From Bacillus chungangensis (GTDB lineage: Bacteria; Bacillota; Bacilli; Bacillales; Bacillaceae_C): 64,000 bases of DNA. The notes beneath the pieces were generated by a model that was not told the origin of the DNA, did not search any database, and worked only from the letters and a program-made list of their open reading frames with translations. The stretch is taken from NCBI RefSeq assembly GCF_030812995.1, contig NZ_JAUSTT010000005.1, forward strand, positions 62,001 to 126,000. Direction: 5' to 3'. A program made the translations under genes and the position numbers. This document shows positions 45,751-54,885 of this stretch, piece by piece (the stretch's first letter is position 1; each line of letters opens with the position of its first letter).

Positions 45751-46602
45751 TTACCCCTTTTGACCAAGCCTATGAAAAAAGAGCTTCTCCCATCTGCTCC
45801 AGGGAATACATTTTCGAAGAGAGATTCCTAGCTTTACTCCTTTTCCAATTGGATGGCGAAGCTTTTTTATTTCATCGCTTATTGCTAATGAACAAATAAG
45901 CTGAGCAACTTCTAAAGGATCGCCAAATCTAGCTTTCTCTGTTTCGATCTGCTGTTCAAAACTTTTCATATACGTATAATAAGGTGAATCCTCAAGCATT
46001 GATTTTTTCGCTATTTGTTTTCCACTTGACCAAATGTTTGTTTTATAAGAGCCTGGTTCGACTAACGCCACATCTATTCCGAGTGGTTTTAGCTCAAGCC
46101 GAAGACATTCGCTGAATCCTTCAAGTGCAAATTTTGAAGATACGTACGGGGACAATCCTGGAAAACCTATTTGCCCGCTTATGCTGCTTAAATAAATAAT
46201 CTTTCCGCTCCTTTGTTGACGCATAGATGGAAGTACAGTTTGCGTTACAGCAATCGTCCCAAAAAAATTTGTTTCAAACTGCCGCCGATACTCTTCAATG
46301 GCAACCTCTTCGCCAAATCCCCCCATCGCAAAACCAGCATTATTTACTAAAACATCAACACTTGTCAAAGTATTGACAAATACTTGAAATTGATCAATTG
46401 ATTCACTAGAAGTGACATCTAGCGGCTGTACTTGAATGGCATCTTTTACATTGTGTGATTCAGCCAGTTCCTCTAATTTGGCAGCTTTGCTTACATCCCG
46501 CATTGTCGCAATGACATAAAATCCGTTTTTTGCAAGTTCTATTGCTGTCAGCAGCCCGAAGCCACTCGAAGTACCAGTAATGATTGCTGTCTTTTTCCCC
46601 AA
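45751..46602 (-). CDS. SDR-family oxidoreductase
   Basis: A 283-residue short-chain dehydrogenase: cofactor motif TGTSSGFG, NNAGFAMGG, YLSSISGQIG with the catalytic Ser, and YVSSKFALEGF with Tyr and Lys. It is of the longer classical type close to retinol dehydrogenase-like or YusZ-like proteins. The start is TTG, with GGGGAGG seven bases upstream. It stands alone between repeat copy F and the transporter gene. Substrate unknown. Confidence 0.87.
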   Translation of the reverse strand: MGKKTAIITGTSSGFGLLTAIELAKNGFYVIATMRDVSKAAKLEELAESHNVKDAIQVQPLDVTSSESIDQFQVFVNTLTSVDVLVNNAGFAMGGFGEEVAIEEYRRQFETNFFGTIAVTQTVLPSMRQQRSGKIIYLSSISGQIGFPGLSPYVSSKFALEGFSECLRLELKPLGIDVALVEPGSYKTNIWSSGKQIAKKSMLEDSPYYTYMKSFEQQIETEKARFGDPLEVAQLICSLAISDEIKKLRHPIGKGVKLGISLRKCIPWSRWEKLFFHRLGQKG

Positions 46603-46850
46603 CTTAGTCCTCCCCTTTTATTTATTAGAACAAGCCATACGTGGACAAATATTTGCTCAAACTCTTCAGACTATTAGTATTACCTTGTCTCATCGGTCTT
46701 TGAAAGTCAAGTATGCTGAGAAGAAACTTCTATAAAGGAATATTGACAAGAAAAGCGAAACCATCATAATGGTACTCCAAGTTTATTCGTTCTTTAAACA
46801 ATTAAGATAAGAATAGTTAAAAAATTCTGCCTATAAAGTGATAAGCCTCC

Positions 46851-48026
46851 TCACCCTAATGTTCCCATGAGCACACTTGCCACGATAACGGAAGCAATGG
46901 TTACCGTTGTAAAGCCGCCAATTAATAAAGGTGAAATGAGTTGATCAAAAATATACTTGCGCTCTGCTTCATTTCTTCCCGTTGTCCGGCTAATCTCTTC
47001 ACAGATAATATAATCGCCTGGAAAGCCAAACATCGCGGTCAGTGCAACGGGAATACCAAGAAACGGGTCCCATTTGAAAAGTTTAGAGCCAATATAGCCG
47101 CCTGCGATAATGCCAACCGCACCGATACCAAGGATCAATAGAATACTAGGAAGATATTGAATAAAACTGCTAAATGTTACATCATTCATCGAAGGAATAA
47201 TGAAAAAAATAAGTCCAGCCATGGCGATGCCAAACGAATTCGCACGCTCCATCATCTTATCTTTATAAAACCCGATTAGCATACCACTAAAACCAATAGC
47301 TAAAGCCCATAAACTATAATTAATGCCTGTCCATTTTCCTAGTAAAACAGCTAAAGCTCCCCCAAAGAATAATTGAAACAGTAAAATAATTGGAGTCGAG
47401 AATTTTTCACCCATGAGTGACTTTTTCTCCTGCTTCTCTTCTAACTGTTGACCTTCCTCATTGTCATCGGCACTTCCATTCACTGGAGCTTGCTCACGAA
47501 TTTTGTATGCATATCGTCTAAGGAAATTAATTGCAAGCGGCAGCCCTATTAAGTTCTGTAGTGCTAAAACCAATGCAGGAATCACAATTAAAGTCGTTAA
47601 TCCTAACATCTGTAATTTTTCTGAAGTAATAATAAAAGCAATGATTCCGCCAGTTAACGGACCAACTCCTGATACTGCTATCTCATAGCCTAGGATTGGT
47701 GTAACAACTAGTAAAACCGTTATTGTTGTAATAACAATCCCCATTAATGAAATAAAAACGGCCTTATATTGCTGCTTCATTACTTTAAGTGGAATCAGTG
47801 TTCCCATATGAACAATTAACGGTGCAACCATCAATGCTCCAAACGTTGATAGACCGGTGCGATCAATAATATCAAGTGGAAATAAGCCCGTCCATAGTAA
47901 AATTAAATAACCAAAAAAAACAACAAATAACATCGGTACACGAGCCCGAGTAACAATCGATAATACCTCACCGACCATCAGCAAGGCAAAGATTAGTACA
48001 GCTGCAACAATTGGTTCATTCATCAT
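46851..48026 (-). CDS. Multi-span membrane protein, transporter-like
   Basis: A 391-residue protein with about ten hydrophobic spans in two halves joined by a charged cytoplasmic loop (about residues 180-210, rich in E, Q and K). Segments such as GVGPLTGGIIAFIITSEK and AMFGFPGDYIICEEI look like substrate-site loops of sodium-coupled carboxylate transporters, but I cannot name the family. GGAG lies 12 bases before the first ATG. It is the last gene of the minus-strand block containing the urocanase-like enzyme, after amidohydrolase and repeat copy G. Transport of a pathway substrate or product is plausible. Confidence 0.7.
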   Translation of the reverse strand: MMNEPIVAAVLIFALLMVGEVLSIVTRARVPMLFVVFFGYLILLWTGLFPLDIIDRTGLSTFGALMVAPLIVHMGTLIPLKVMKQQYKAVFISLMGIVITTITVLLVVTPILGYEIAVSGVGPLTGGIIAFIITSEKLQMLGLTTLIVIPALVLALQNLIGLPLAINFLRRYAYKIREQAPVNGSADDNEEGQQLEEKQEKKSLMGEKFSTPIILLFQLFFGGALAVLLGKWTGINYSLWALAIGFSGMLIGFYKDKMMERANSFGIAMAGLIFFIIPSMNDVTFSSFIQYLPSILLILGIGAVGIIAGGYIGSKLFKWDPFLGIPVALTAMFGFPGDYIICEEISRTTGRNEAERKYIFDQLISPLLIGGFTTVTIASVIVASVLMGTLG

Positions 48027-48237
48027 CTGTTTTCAATACTCCTTTTTCTGTCTTAAACATCGGTGTTCATGTTAAAGTTGAAAGCACTTAGAAAGCCCTT
48101 TTGAAATAAAAAGGGCCCTGATCAACAGCATCACGTTCCTAGAAGCTGTTTTTCCTAGTCATTTTTTATTTTATAAAAAAATCTGAAAATTAATGATGTG
48201 ATACTTGTCTCACAAAACTTTCAATATACAACTCTTA

Positions 48238-48513
48238 TTTATCCCACATCTAACTGCGAGTCAAGACCCCCACCTCAAGAGTAGTAGGAATCAGAAGCGC
48301 TAGGTGGGGCATAACTGAAAGTCAAATGTCCGATTGGTTCGGGCCAACAGGATAAGGAAAGCTTCTTGAATCAACATCGCACGAAGAAAAAGTGATCTTC
48401 TTTTTCGAGGATGTTGGTCACTCAAGCGTTGCGACAGGACGTCGCGCTTTTAGCTTGAGATCCTTTGTGTAGGGGATGAGAGAAAAACCCCAATCATGGA
48501 AGTTTCACTTTAT
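48238..48513 (-). repeat. Three-hairpin repeat, copy G (opposite orientation)
   Basis: The only copy read on the minus strand. All blocks are present in reverse complement, with an extra insertion in the middle hairpin (about 48405-48455) that itself folds (AGCGTTGCGACAGGACGTCGC region). Its 5' end (GATAAAGTGAAACTTCCATG) overlaps the amidohydrolase gene by 20 bases and provides its stop. Confidence 0.85.
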
Positions 48514-49726
48514 CTTTCAATAATTCCCCGCCCACAAATACTTTTTCAATATTTTCAGTCTTTACAAGCACATTAATATCTTCTAGAGGATTGCCGTCCA
48601 CAACGATCAGATCAGCAAGCTTGCCTTCTTTAATTGATCCAACTTCGCCGCCGATAGCCAACGCATCTGCAGCATGTTGAGTGCCACTGACGATAGCCTC
48701 CATTGGACTAAAGCCAAGATCATCAACGAAAATCTGAAGCTCTTCTGCATTCCCTCCATGCTCTACAGGAGGACAACCTAAAAAGTCAGTAGCAGCAGCG
48801 ATTTTCACACCAGCTTCATATGCTTTATACATGTTTTCTTTATGGATTTCATAGTAAGCTTTTGCTTTGCGCAATCCGAAGTCAGGCACTCCATATAGAT
48901 GGCCTTGTTCTACAATTCTTTTTACGATCGAAAGGGTAGGAACAAGGATCGCATCTCTTTCCAGCATCATCTCAATGCCTTCTTGGTCAATTAATATCCC
49001 ATGCTCGATTGTTTTTACTCCAGCTTTCAGTGCATTTTTAATACCAATGGTACTTTGAGCATGAGAAGCAACATAGGAGCCGACAGCTTCTGCCTCATAA
49101 ACGATCGCCTCGATTTCTTCGATCGTAAATTGCGGAGAACGTGGGTCATCTTTTTCTGATAAAACGCCGCCAGATGAGCTTATTTTAATAAAATCAGCAC
49201 CAGCACGGAATTGTTCTCTTGCTGCTTTTCGGCATTCATCTGCACCATCGCATACTCTAAACAGATTAAATGACGGAGGAAGCATATGCATATCACCATG
49301 CCCCGCAGTTTGGCTTAACATGAGATTTGACGTTTTAATGCGCGGCCCTGTATAAACACCTTCTTGAATCAGCTGTCTAATATGTACTGCAATCGGACTT
49401 CCAACATCACGAACTGCTGTAAAGCCAGCATCAATTAATTTGTCTAAATCTTTTAAAGCTCTTCCCATTTGTAATTCACGAGGTTCCAGTGCCATTTGCG
49501 CTAAATTTAAGCTTTTGCCGCCAATAATGTGCAAATGAGCATCAATTAACCCCGGCATTACCGTTTTTCCTGTTACATCAATAAACTCGGCATCTGAAGG
49601 TACATTATCTTTACTTCCAACTCCAACTGCACTAATTTTTTCCCCGTCAATCACGATATAGGAATTTTCTATCAATTCACCATCGCCAGTAATCAACAGG
49701 CCACCAAACAATATTTTCTTACTCAA
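48494..49726 (-). CDS. Imidazolonepropionase-like amidohydrolase
   Basis: A 410-residue metal-dependent hydrolase of the amidohydrolase superfamily (COG1228 group, which includes HutI and prolidase-like enzymes). Metal ligands: HLH in PGLIDAHLHI, the carboxylated-lysine candidate in ADFIKISSSG, histidines in ASHAQ and EHG, and the Asp in AATDFLG. It could open a hydantoin- or imidazolone-like ring or cleave a peptide-like bond. It follows the AraC-type regulator in a block with a urocanase homologue. The last residues, DKVKLP and the stop, are encoded by the start of repeat copy G, so the original C-terminus was probably replaced. Confidence 0.85.
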   Translation of the reverse strand: MSKKILFGGLLITGDGELIENSYIVIDGEKISAVGVGSKDNVPSDAEFIDVTGKTVMPGLIDAHLHIIGGKSLNLAQMALEPRELQMGRALKDLDKLIDAGFTAVRDVGSPIAVHIRQLIQEGVYTGPRIKTSNLMLSQTAGHGDMHMLPPSFNLFRVCDGADECRKAAREQFRAGADFIKISSSGGVLSEKDDPRSPQFTIEEIEAIVYEAEAVGSYVASHAQSTIGIKNALKAGVKTIEHGILIDQEGIEMMLERDAILVPTLSIVKRIVEQGHLYGVPDFGLRKAKAYYEIHKENMYKAYEAGVKIAAATDFLGCPPVEHGGNAEELQIFVDDLGFSPMEAIVSGTQHAADALAIGGEVGSIKEGKLADLIVVDGNPLEDINVLVKTENIEKVFVGGELLKDKVKLP

Positions 49727-50020
49727 AAAATCATCCCTTCCAAAAATGTCTGAATACTATTATATTTTCAACATATAATTATATTACAATAACATTAAAG
49801 CGTCAAGATGACTAATAAATGCTTTTGAATCCTAACTATTTACATATATGACAATAAACAGATGATTGGATATTAGAGGAAATCTGTGAAATTGACTGAC
49901 TGAAGCTACAGGGCAAACCTTTTTTATGACTTTATTGCAGAATAGTACGCTTCCAATCAAATCAAGTAAAATCTAAATGACTAGAAGCGTTTATTAAAAA
50001 AATATTCTTGTTGAACGTAT

Positions 50021-51667
50021 TCAACTCGACTTTGATTTATTCGTTACTTTTGTCACGAGCATAGAGTTTCTATATGTACTTGGGGTCATTCCATTTAGAG
50101 ATTTAAAAACCCTAGTAAAATACCGAGGAGTATGATAGCCTACCGCTCCAGCAATTTGATAAATGGTATAATTCAAATCCATCAGCATTGTTTTTGCTTT
50201 ATCTATGCGTAAATAAGTAAGATATTCAATGAAAGAAGAACCTGTCGTTTTTTTAAAAATATGACTGAAATAATTAGGACTTAAATGCACATATTGAGCA
50301 ACTTTTTCTAAGGTAACATCTTCTGTAAAATGTGTGTTTATATATTGCAGTGCTTTCTGAACAGATTTGAGTACCTGTTCGTTATGATTCGTTAGCAATT
50401 GTTCAAGTAAATGATTCATCACTTCATAAAACCATTGACGAATTTGCTCAACATGCTCAAGTAAGCATAATTCCTTTGCATATTCTAATTGAATGGCAAT
50501 AACTTCACTAGGTTTCGCTCCCCCGCTAACGGCTGAGCGAGATAAAGTAGATAACAAATCTAACATCACTAGTCTAAACGATTTTGGGTTCATATTCGTC
50601 TGTGAAAATACTATTTGCAAAATGACTTCTACATGTGCTTTTACACCTTCAACATCACCTACAGTTAACTTATTGGCCATTATTAGTATTTCCTTATTTG
50701 GTAAAAAGTTTATTTCATTTGTATAAGGTTCGATATCATCAATATGGATAATGGCATCATTTCCTGTGAAAAATTTATATGATTGGGCATGCAGTGCCTC
50801 CTGATAAGAAAGATGCAGATTCCTCGCATCTTCATAATAATTTCCGATTCCAATCGTCACCGTGTACCCGATCATCTTGTTTATATATTTTTTTATTTGT
50901 TGGGAATATTTGATAGATGCTTGTTTATATGTTTGTACATTGTTTTCTACGGGAATAGAAAGCAGGACAACGATTTTTTCAGGTCCAGTAATAATGACTA
51001 GCATTTCCCGAACTTTTTCATGCAAAAAGTACTTTCGGATTGCTTCAATCACTCTATTCCGAACCGATTGTTCCCAAAGCTTGCTTTTGTTTTTCATTAA
51101 TCGATAAAAATCATCAATACATATAACAATCGCAATATTTGGAACTCTAGATAATCCAGCAAGTTGACTTCTTTCCCATATCTTCTTCGCATGTTTTACA
51201 TTCCCAAAAATCAAGTCGTAAGCAAGGCTTACTTTTACAGAAGATTGATAGTGTTTCATTAGTTGCTGATTTTGTCTCGAATTCGAGTGATCTTGAACTG
51301 AATTCATCGCTTCGTGGATTAAATGATAGATACTCTCTTTGCCTACTGGTTTTTGTAAGCAATCAAATGCACCACTTTTAAAAAAATGTCTTATTTCATT
51401 ATTTAAAAAATAATCCTTTAATATGACAAATCGCTTTGCTTTATGATGCCGTTTCATATAATCGATCACAACTCGCGATTCATTTTTTAAATGATCCATG
51501 TCAAAAAATGTAATAAAAGGCCCGTATTCTGTATCCTTATGCCATGTTATATCATCTAGTGATAAAAGTCTTTTGACCCGAAATTGAAAACGGGTGTTCT
51601 TCTTTATTTTTTCAAGCATGTTAACGAAACAATCATTTCCTGCTACAACCAAAACTACTTTCTTCAT
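50021..51667 (-). CDS. AraC-type regulator with degenerate receiver domain
   Basis: A 548-residue regulator built like YesN response regulators. Residues 1 to about 125 resemble a receiver: a FFDMDH block in the place of the phosphorylated Asp and CLQKPVGKES with the conserved Lys, but the usual acidic pair at the N-terminus is reduced to GND. A middle region of 270 residues carries a GGDEF-like HYQSSVK...IVICIDDF signalling fold. The C-terminal 100 residues are two AraC helix-turn-helices (LEKVAQYVHLSPNYFSHIFK and IYQIAGAVGYHTPRYFTRVF). No histidine kinase is nearby. I start at ATG 51667; GTG 51676 is too close to AAAGG. It probably controls the surrounding block. Confidence 0.82.
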   Translation of the reverse strand: MKKVVLVVAGNDCFVNMLEKIKKNTRFQFRVKRLLSLDDITWHKDTEYGPFITFFDMDHLKNESRVVIDYMKRHHKAKRFVILKDYFLNNEIRHFFKSGAFDCLQKPVGKESIYHLIHEAMNSVQDHSNSRQNQQLMKHYQSSVKVSLAYDLIFGNVKHAKKIWERSQLAGLSRVPNIAIVICIDDFYRLMKNKSKLWEQSVRNRVIEAIRKYFLHEKVREMLVIITGPEKIVVLLSIPVENNVQTYKQASIKYSQQIKKYINKMIGYTVTIGIGNYYEDARNLHLSYQEALHAQSYKFFTGNDAIIHIDDIEPYTNEINFLPNKEILIMANKLTVGDVEGVKAHVEVILQIVFSQTNMNPKSFRLVMLDLLSTLSRSAVSGGAKPSEVIAIQLEYAKELCLLEHVEQIRQWFYEVMNHLLEQLLTNHNEQVLKSVQKALQYINTHFTEDVTLEKVAQYVHLSPNYFSHIFKKTTGSSFIEYLTYLRIDKAKTMLMDLNYTIYQIAGAVGYHTPRYFTRVFKSLNGMTPSTYRNSMLVTKVTNKSKSS

Positions 51668-51765
51668 TTTTAACACAACCTTTCGCTAAGAAATTCTATT
51701 GTGTTATAAGTACGCGTTTATTTAGCACGTCTTGAAAAATTGGCGCAGTGTACGTTGCTAGACAG

Positions 51766-53409
51766 CTATAAAGGTTTTTTTAGTCCTATTTTGTGCAACA
51801 TAGATTCAGCTTTTTCATATCCTGCATCCGCATGTCTAATAATGTTTAAACCTGGATCTATCGTAAGCAAACCGCTCAATTTTTTCGCTGCCTCCAAACT
51901 GCCGTCAGCAACTGCAGTCATACCAGTATGAATAGAATTCCCAATCCCTACACCACCGCCATGTTGAATGGTTACCATTGCAGCACCGGAACAAGCATTC
52001 AGCAATCCATTTAATATTGGCCAGTCAGCCACTGCATCACTCCCATCTAACAAGTCTTCCGTTTCTCTAGTAGGCGCCGCCATTGTACTGCCTTCAGAGT
52101 GATCTCTTGTAATCGCAATCGGAGCGGACAGTTGATTGGAAGCAACCATACTGTTAATCATGTCTCCCAGCTGTCTCCTCTCATGATAATTAAGCCAACA
52201 AGTACGAGCAGGCAACCCATAAAAATAGATTCTTTCTTGGACAAATTGAATCCAGCGGCATATTCTCTCATCACGATTAAATTCCGATAAAATAACCTCA
52301 TCAATTTTGTAGATGTCACTAGGATCTCCTGATAGTGCAATCCAGCGGCATGGGCCTCTGCCTTCACAGTAAAGTGGACGTAAAAATTCAGAAATAAATC
52401 CTGGGAACGAAAAAGCCTGCTCATACCCGGCTTTATATGCTTGACCACGAATGTTATTTCCATAGTCAAACACAATAGCCCCCCGGTCTTGAAGCATACA
52501 CATCGATTGTACGTGAGCATAAACCGTTTCCTGAGCCATTTCTATATATTTTTTAGGTTTTTTCATTCTGAGAATATAAGCTTGTTCCAACGATAAGCCA
52601 CTCGGAATATATCCGTTTAATAAATCATGAACAGCTGTTTGATCAGTGACAATGTGTGGAGTAAATCCTCTTTCAACCATTTCACAATACACATCAGCAG
52701 CATTCCCTAATAGTGCAATGGTCAATGATTGTTCTTTTTTAGCAGCCTCTTTCGCTAATTGTAATGCTTCATCTACAGTATTCGCCTTGATATCACAATA
52801 ATTATTAACTAATCGCTTATTTATTTTGCTCTCATTCATTTCAACAACGATACATACGCCGCCATTCATCGCTACTGACAAAGGTTGTGCAGAGCCCATT
52901 CCTCCCAGACCCGAGGTCAAGACGATCTTCCCTTTTAAGGAGCCGTTGAAATACCGATTGGCGATTTCGCTCATCGTCTCAAATGTAGCCTGAAGAACAC
53001 CTTGCACCCCAATGTATGCCCAAGAAGCAGCTGTTGCTTGACCATACATCGTTAACCCCATTTTTTCTAGCATTGAAAAATATTCATCATTTGCCCATTT
53101 CGGAACAATCATGGATGTTGATGAAAGAACGCGTGGCGAAAACGGAAAAGTCCGGAAAATCGCTACAGGTTTTCCGGATTGAATTAATAGCGTTTGATCT
53201 GTATCAAGTTGTCTTAATTCACGTATAATTGCTTCCATGGCATGTTTATCTCTTGCAGCTTTTCCTCTTCCTCCATATACAATTAATTCATTGCTATTTT
53301 CAGCTACTCTCGGGTCTAAACTATTTAAAAATAAACGTAATAATGCTTCTGTTTCCCAGTTTTTGCACGTAAGTTTATTTCCAACTGGAGAATAAATGGC
53401 ATGTACCAT
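51766..53409 (-). CDS. Urocanase-family hydratase, divergent paralogue
   Basis: A 547-residue NAD-dependent hydratase of the HutU family. Shared marks: YGGRGKAARDKHA, QSGKPVAIFRT, TSGLGGMGSAQPL (NAD loop), VTDQTAVHDLLNGY, FDYGNNIR, LSGDPSDIYK and the active-site cysteine in ARTCWL. Compared with HutU as I recall it, the pocket differs: RDHSEGSTMAAPT where HutU has RDHLD-(C/S)-GSVASPN, NYHERRQ where HutU has GYGERKK, and IQHGGGVGIGNSIHTG where HutU has the HHGGGVGMGYS pattern. No hutH, hutI or hutG flank it. I infer a modified urocanate as substrate (CoA-bound, thio- or methylated). Good AAAGGAG site before the ATG. Confidence 0.85.
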   Translation of the reverse strand: MVHAIYSPVGNKLTCKNWETEALLRLFLNSLDPRVAENSNELIVYGGRGKAARDKHAMEAIIRELRQLDTDQTLLIQSGKPVAIFRTFPFSPRVLSSTSMIVPKWANDEYFSMLEKMGLTMYGQATAASWAYIGVQGVLQATFETMSEIANRYFNGSLKGKIVLTSGLGGMGSAQPLSVAMNGGVCIVVEMNESKINKRLVNNYCDIKANTVDEALQLAKEAAKKEQSLTIALLGNAADVYCEMVERGFTPHIVTDQTAVHDLLNGYIPSGLSLEQAYILRMKKPKKYIEMAQETVYAHVQSMCMLQDRGAIVFDYGNNIRGQAYKAGYEQAFSFPGFISEFLRPLYCEGRGPCRWIALSGDPSDIYKIDEVILSEFNRDERICRWIQFVQERIYFYGLPARTCWLNYHERRQLGDMINSMVASNQLSAPIAITRDHSEGSTMAAPTRETEDLLDGSDAVADWPILNGLLNACSGAAMVTIQHGGGVGIGNSIHTGMTAVADGSLEAAKKLSGLLTIDPGLNIIRHADAGYEKAESMLHKIGLKKPL

Positions 53410-53566
53410 TCATCTTTCTCCTTTCTAACCTATTATTTTTTCAAGATGGTAATCGTTTTCTTCATTTATTCATGACCACTTATGAGTAATCGTTTTTGTT
53501 CTGGCCTATCTATAAGAGCTAGACTCTCTCCCAATCCCCTGTTTTTTAGTCCAGCTTTAAAAGTAT

Positions 53567-54706
53567 TCATTTTAGTAAATGATGGGATATAACCATTTTT
53601 TGCACTTGAGACGTGCCTTCAAAGATCTCAAGTATTCTCTGATCACGATAAAATCGCTCCACAGGATATTCTTTCATATAGCCGTAACCCCCATGAATTT
53701 GGAGTGCTTTGTGAATGACGCGATTGGATGCCTCCGAGGTAAATAATTTTGCAATCGCCGCTTCTTTTGACAACCGATAGCCTTTCTTATCTTTTAAACT
53801 AGCAGCATAATACGTATATAAACGGCCAATCTCAATTTCAGCAGCCATTTCTGCTAACATCCATTGGAGACCCTGAAAATGAGAGATTGATTGATTAAAA
53901 GCAATACGTTCTTTAGCATATGAAATGGCGGCATCTAAAGCGGCTTGTGATAATCCTACAGCCATAGATGCAATTCCAATGCGGCCACGGTCTACAACTG
54001 TCATCGCAATTTTAAAGCCCTCTCCCTCTTGACCAATGAGATTTTCTTTAGGTACATGGCAGTTTTCAAAAATAACTTCATGGGTCCTTGCCCCTCGAAT
54101 CCCCATTTTGTCATCGCCAACTCCATATGATAATCCTGGTGTTCCTTTTTCAACAATAAATGCACTAATTCCCTTAGCTCCTTTTTCAGTATCTGTCTTT
54201 GCATAGACAATAAGCGTGTCCGCATAAGCACCGTTTGTAATAAAAATCTTCGAACCATTGAGAACATATTCATTTCCGACAAGCTCAGCGTTTGTTTTCA
54301 TCGAAGAAACATCTGTCCCACCATTCGGTTCGGTTAAGCAAAAAGCAAATAATGATTCTCCCATACATCCAGGTATTAAATATTTCTTTCTTTGTTGTTC
54401 ATTAGCAGCGAGGTAAAGTCCATCAATCCCTAAGTAATGAGCTGTTAATATAGAGCCAGTCGCCGCACAACCGTATGTAATTTCTTCCACAGCAATCGCC
54501 TCGGCTATCGAATCTGCGCCAACACCTCCATCTTTTTCGGGATAAGCAATTCCCATTAATCCTAATTCAGCTAATTTAGAAATATGTTCGATTGGAAATC
54601 GATTTTGTTCATCAAGCTCCGCCGCTTTTGGTTGTAGTACCTCACGGCTAAAGTTGCGTACCATTTTGCGAATACTTTCCTGTTCTTCAGTATATTCAAA
54701 ATTCAT
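53567..54706 (-). CDS. Acyl-CoA dehydrogenase (short-chain type)
   Basis: A 379-residue FAD enzyme that makes the 2,3-enoyl-CoA. CLTEPNGGTDVSSMK, ITNGAYADTLIVYAKTD, IHGGYGYMKEYPVERFYRD and the catalytic Glu in ILEIFEGTSQVQ are all present, so it is a normal dehydrogenase, unlike the ACAD10/11-type enzyme at 36368-37579. AGGAGGCAT precedes the ATG. It lies between the CoA-transferase and the urocanase homologue, 157 bases before the latter. In the proposed route it would turn a propionyl side chain on CoA into an acrylyl one. Confidence 0.9.
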   Translation of the reverse strand: MNFEYTEEQESIRKMVRNFSREVLQPKAAELDEQNRFPIEHISKLAELGLMGIAYPEKDGGVGADSIAEAIAVEEITYGCAATGSILTAHYLGIDGLYLAANEQQRKKYLIPGCMGESLFAFCLTEPNGGTDVSSMKTNAELVGNEYVLNGSKIFITNGAYADTLIVYAKTDTEKGAKGISAFIVEKGTPGLSYGVGDDKMGIRGARTHEVIFENCHVPKENLIGQEGEGFKIAMTVVDRGRIGIASMAVGLSQAALDAAISYAKERIAFNQSISHFQGLQWMLAEMAAEIEIGRLYTYYAASLKDKKGYRLSKEAAIAKLFTSEASNRVIHKALQIHGGYGYMKEYPVERFYRDQRILEIFEGTSQVQKMVISHHLLK

Positions 54707-54727
54707 TTCTTATGCCTCCTCTAATGT

Positions 54728-54885
54728 GATAAAGTGAAACTTCCATCAGTGGGGGTTTTTTCTTATCCCCCACTGATGGTTAGTTGAACCAATCGGACAT
54801 TTACTGGCAGTTATCCCCCACCTAGCGCTTCTGATTCCTCTTACTCTTGAGGTGGGGGTCTTACTGCCAGTTAGATGTGGGATAA
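54728..54885 (+). repeat. Three-hairpin repeat, copy H1 (shortened)
   Basis: GATAAAGTGAAACTTCCATC, perfect first hairpin (ATCAGTGGGGG / CCCCCACTGAT), deletion of the middle hairpin, then AATCGGACATTTACTGGCAG, perfect CCCCCACCT / AGGTGGGGG hairpin and GTTAGATGTGGGATAAA. It is tandem with H2 and sits upstream of the acyl-CoA dehydrogenase, against its direction. Confidence 0.85.

Noticed and set aside
36368-54706. The two acyl-CoA dehydrogenases as duplicates of one gene
   Set aside because: They belong to different groups: one has the YEGT-type catalytic block (FEGTSQ), the other ADGPDEVH; lengths and motifs differ throughout.
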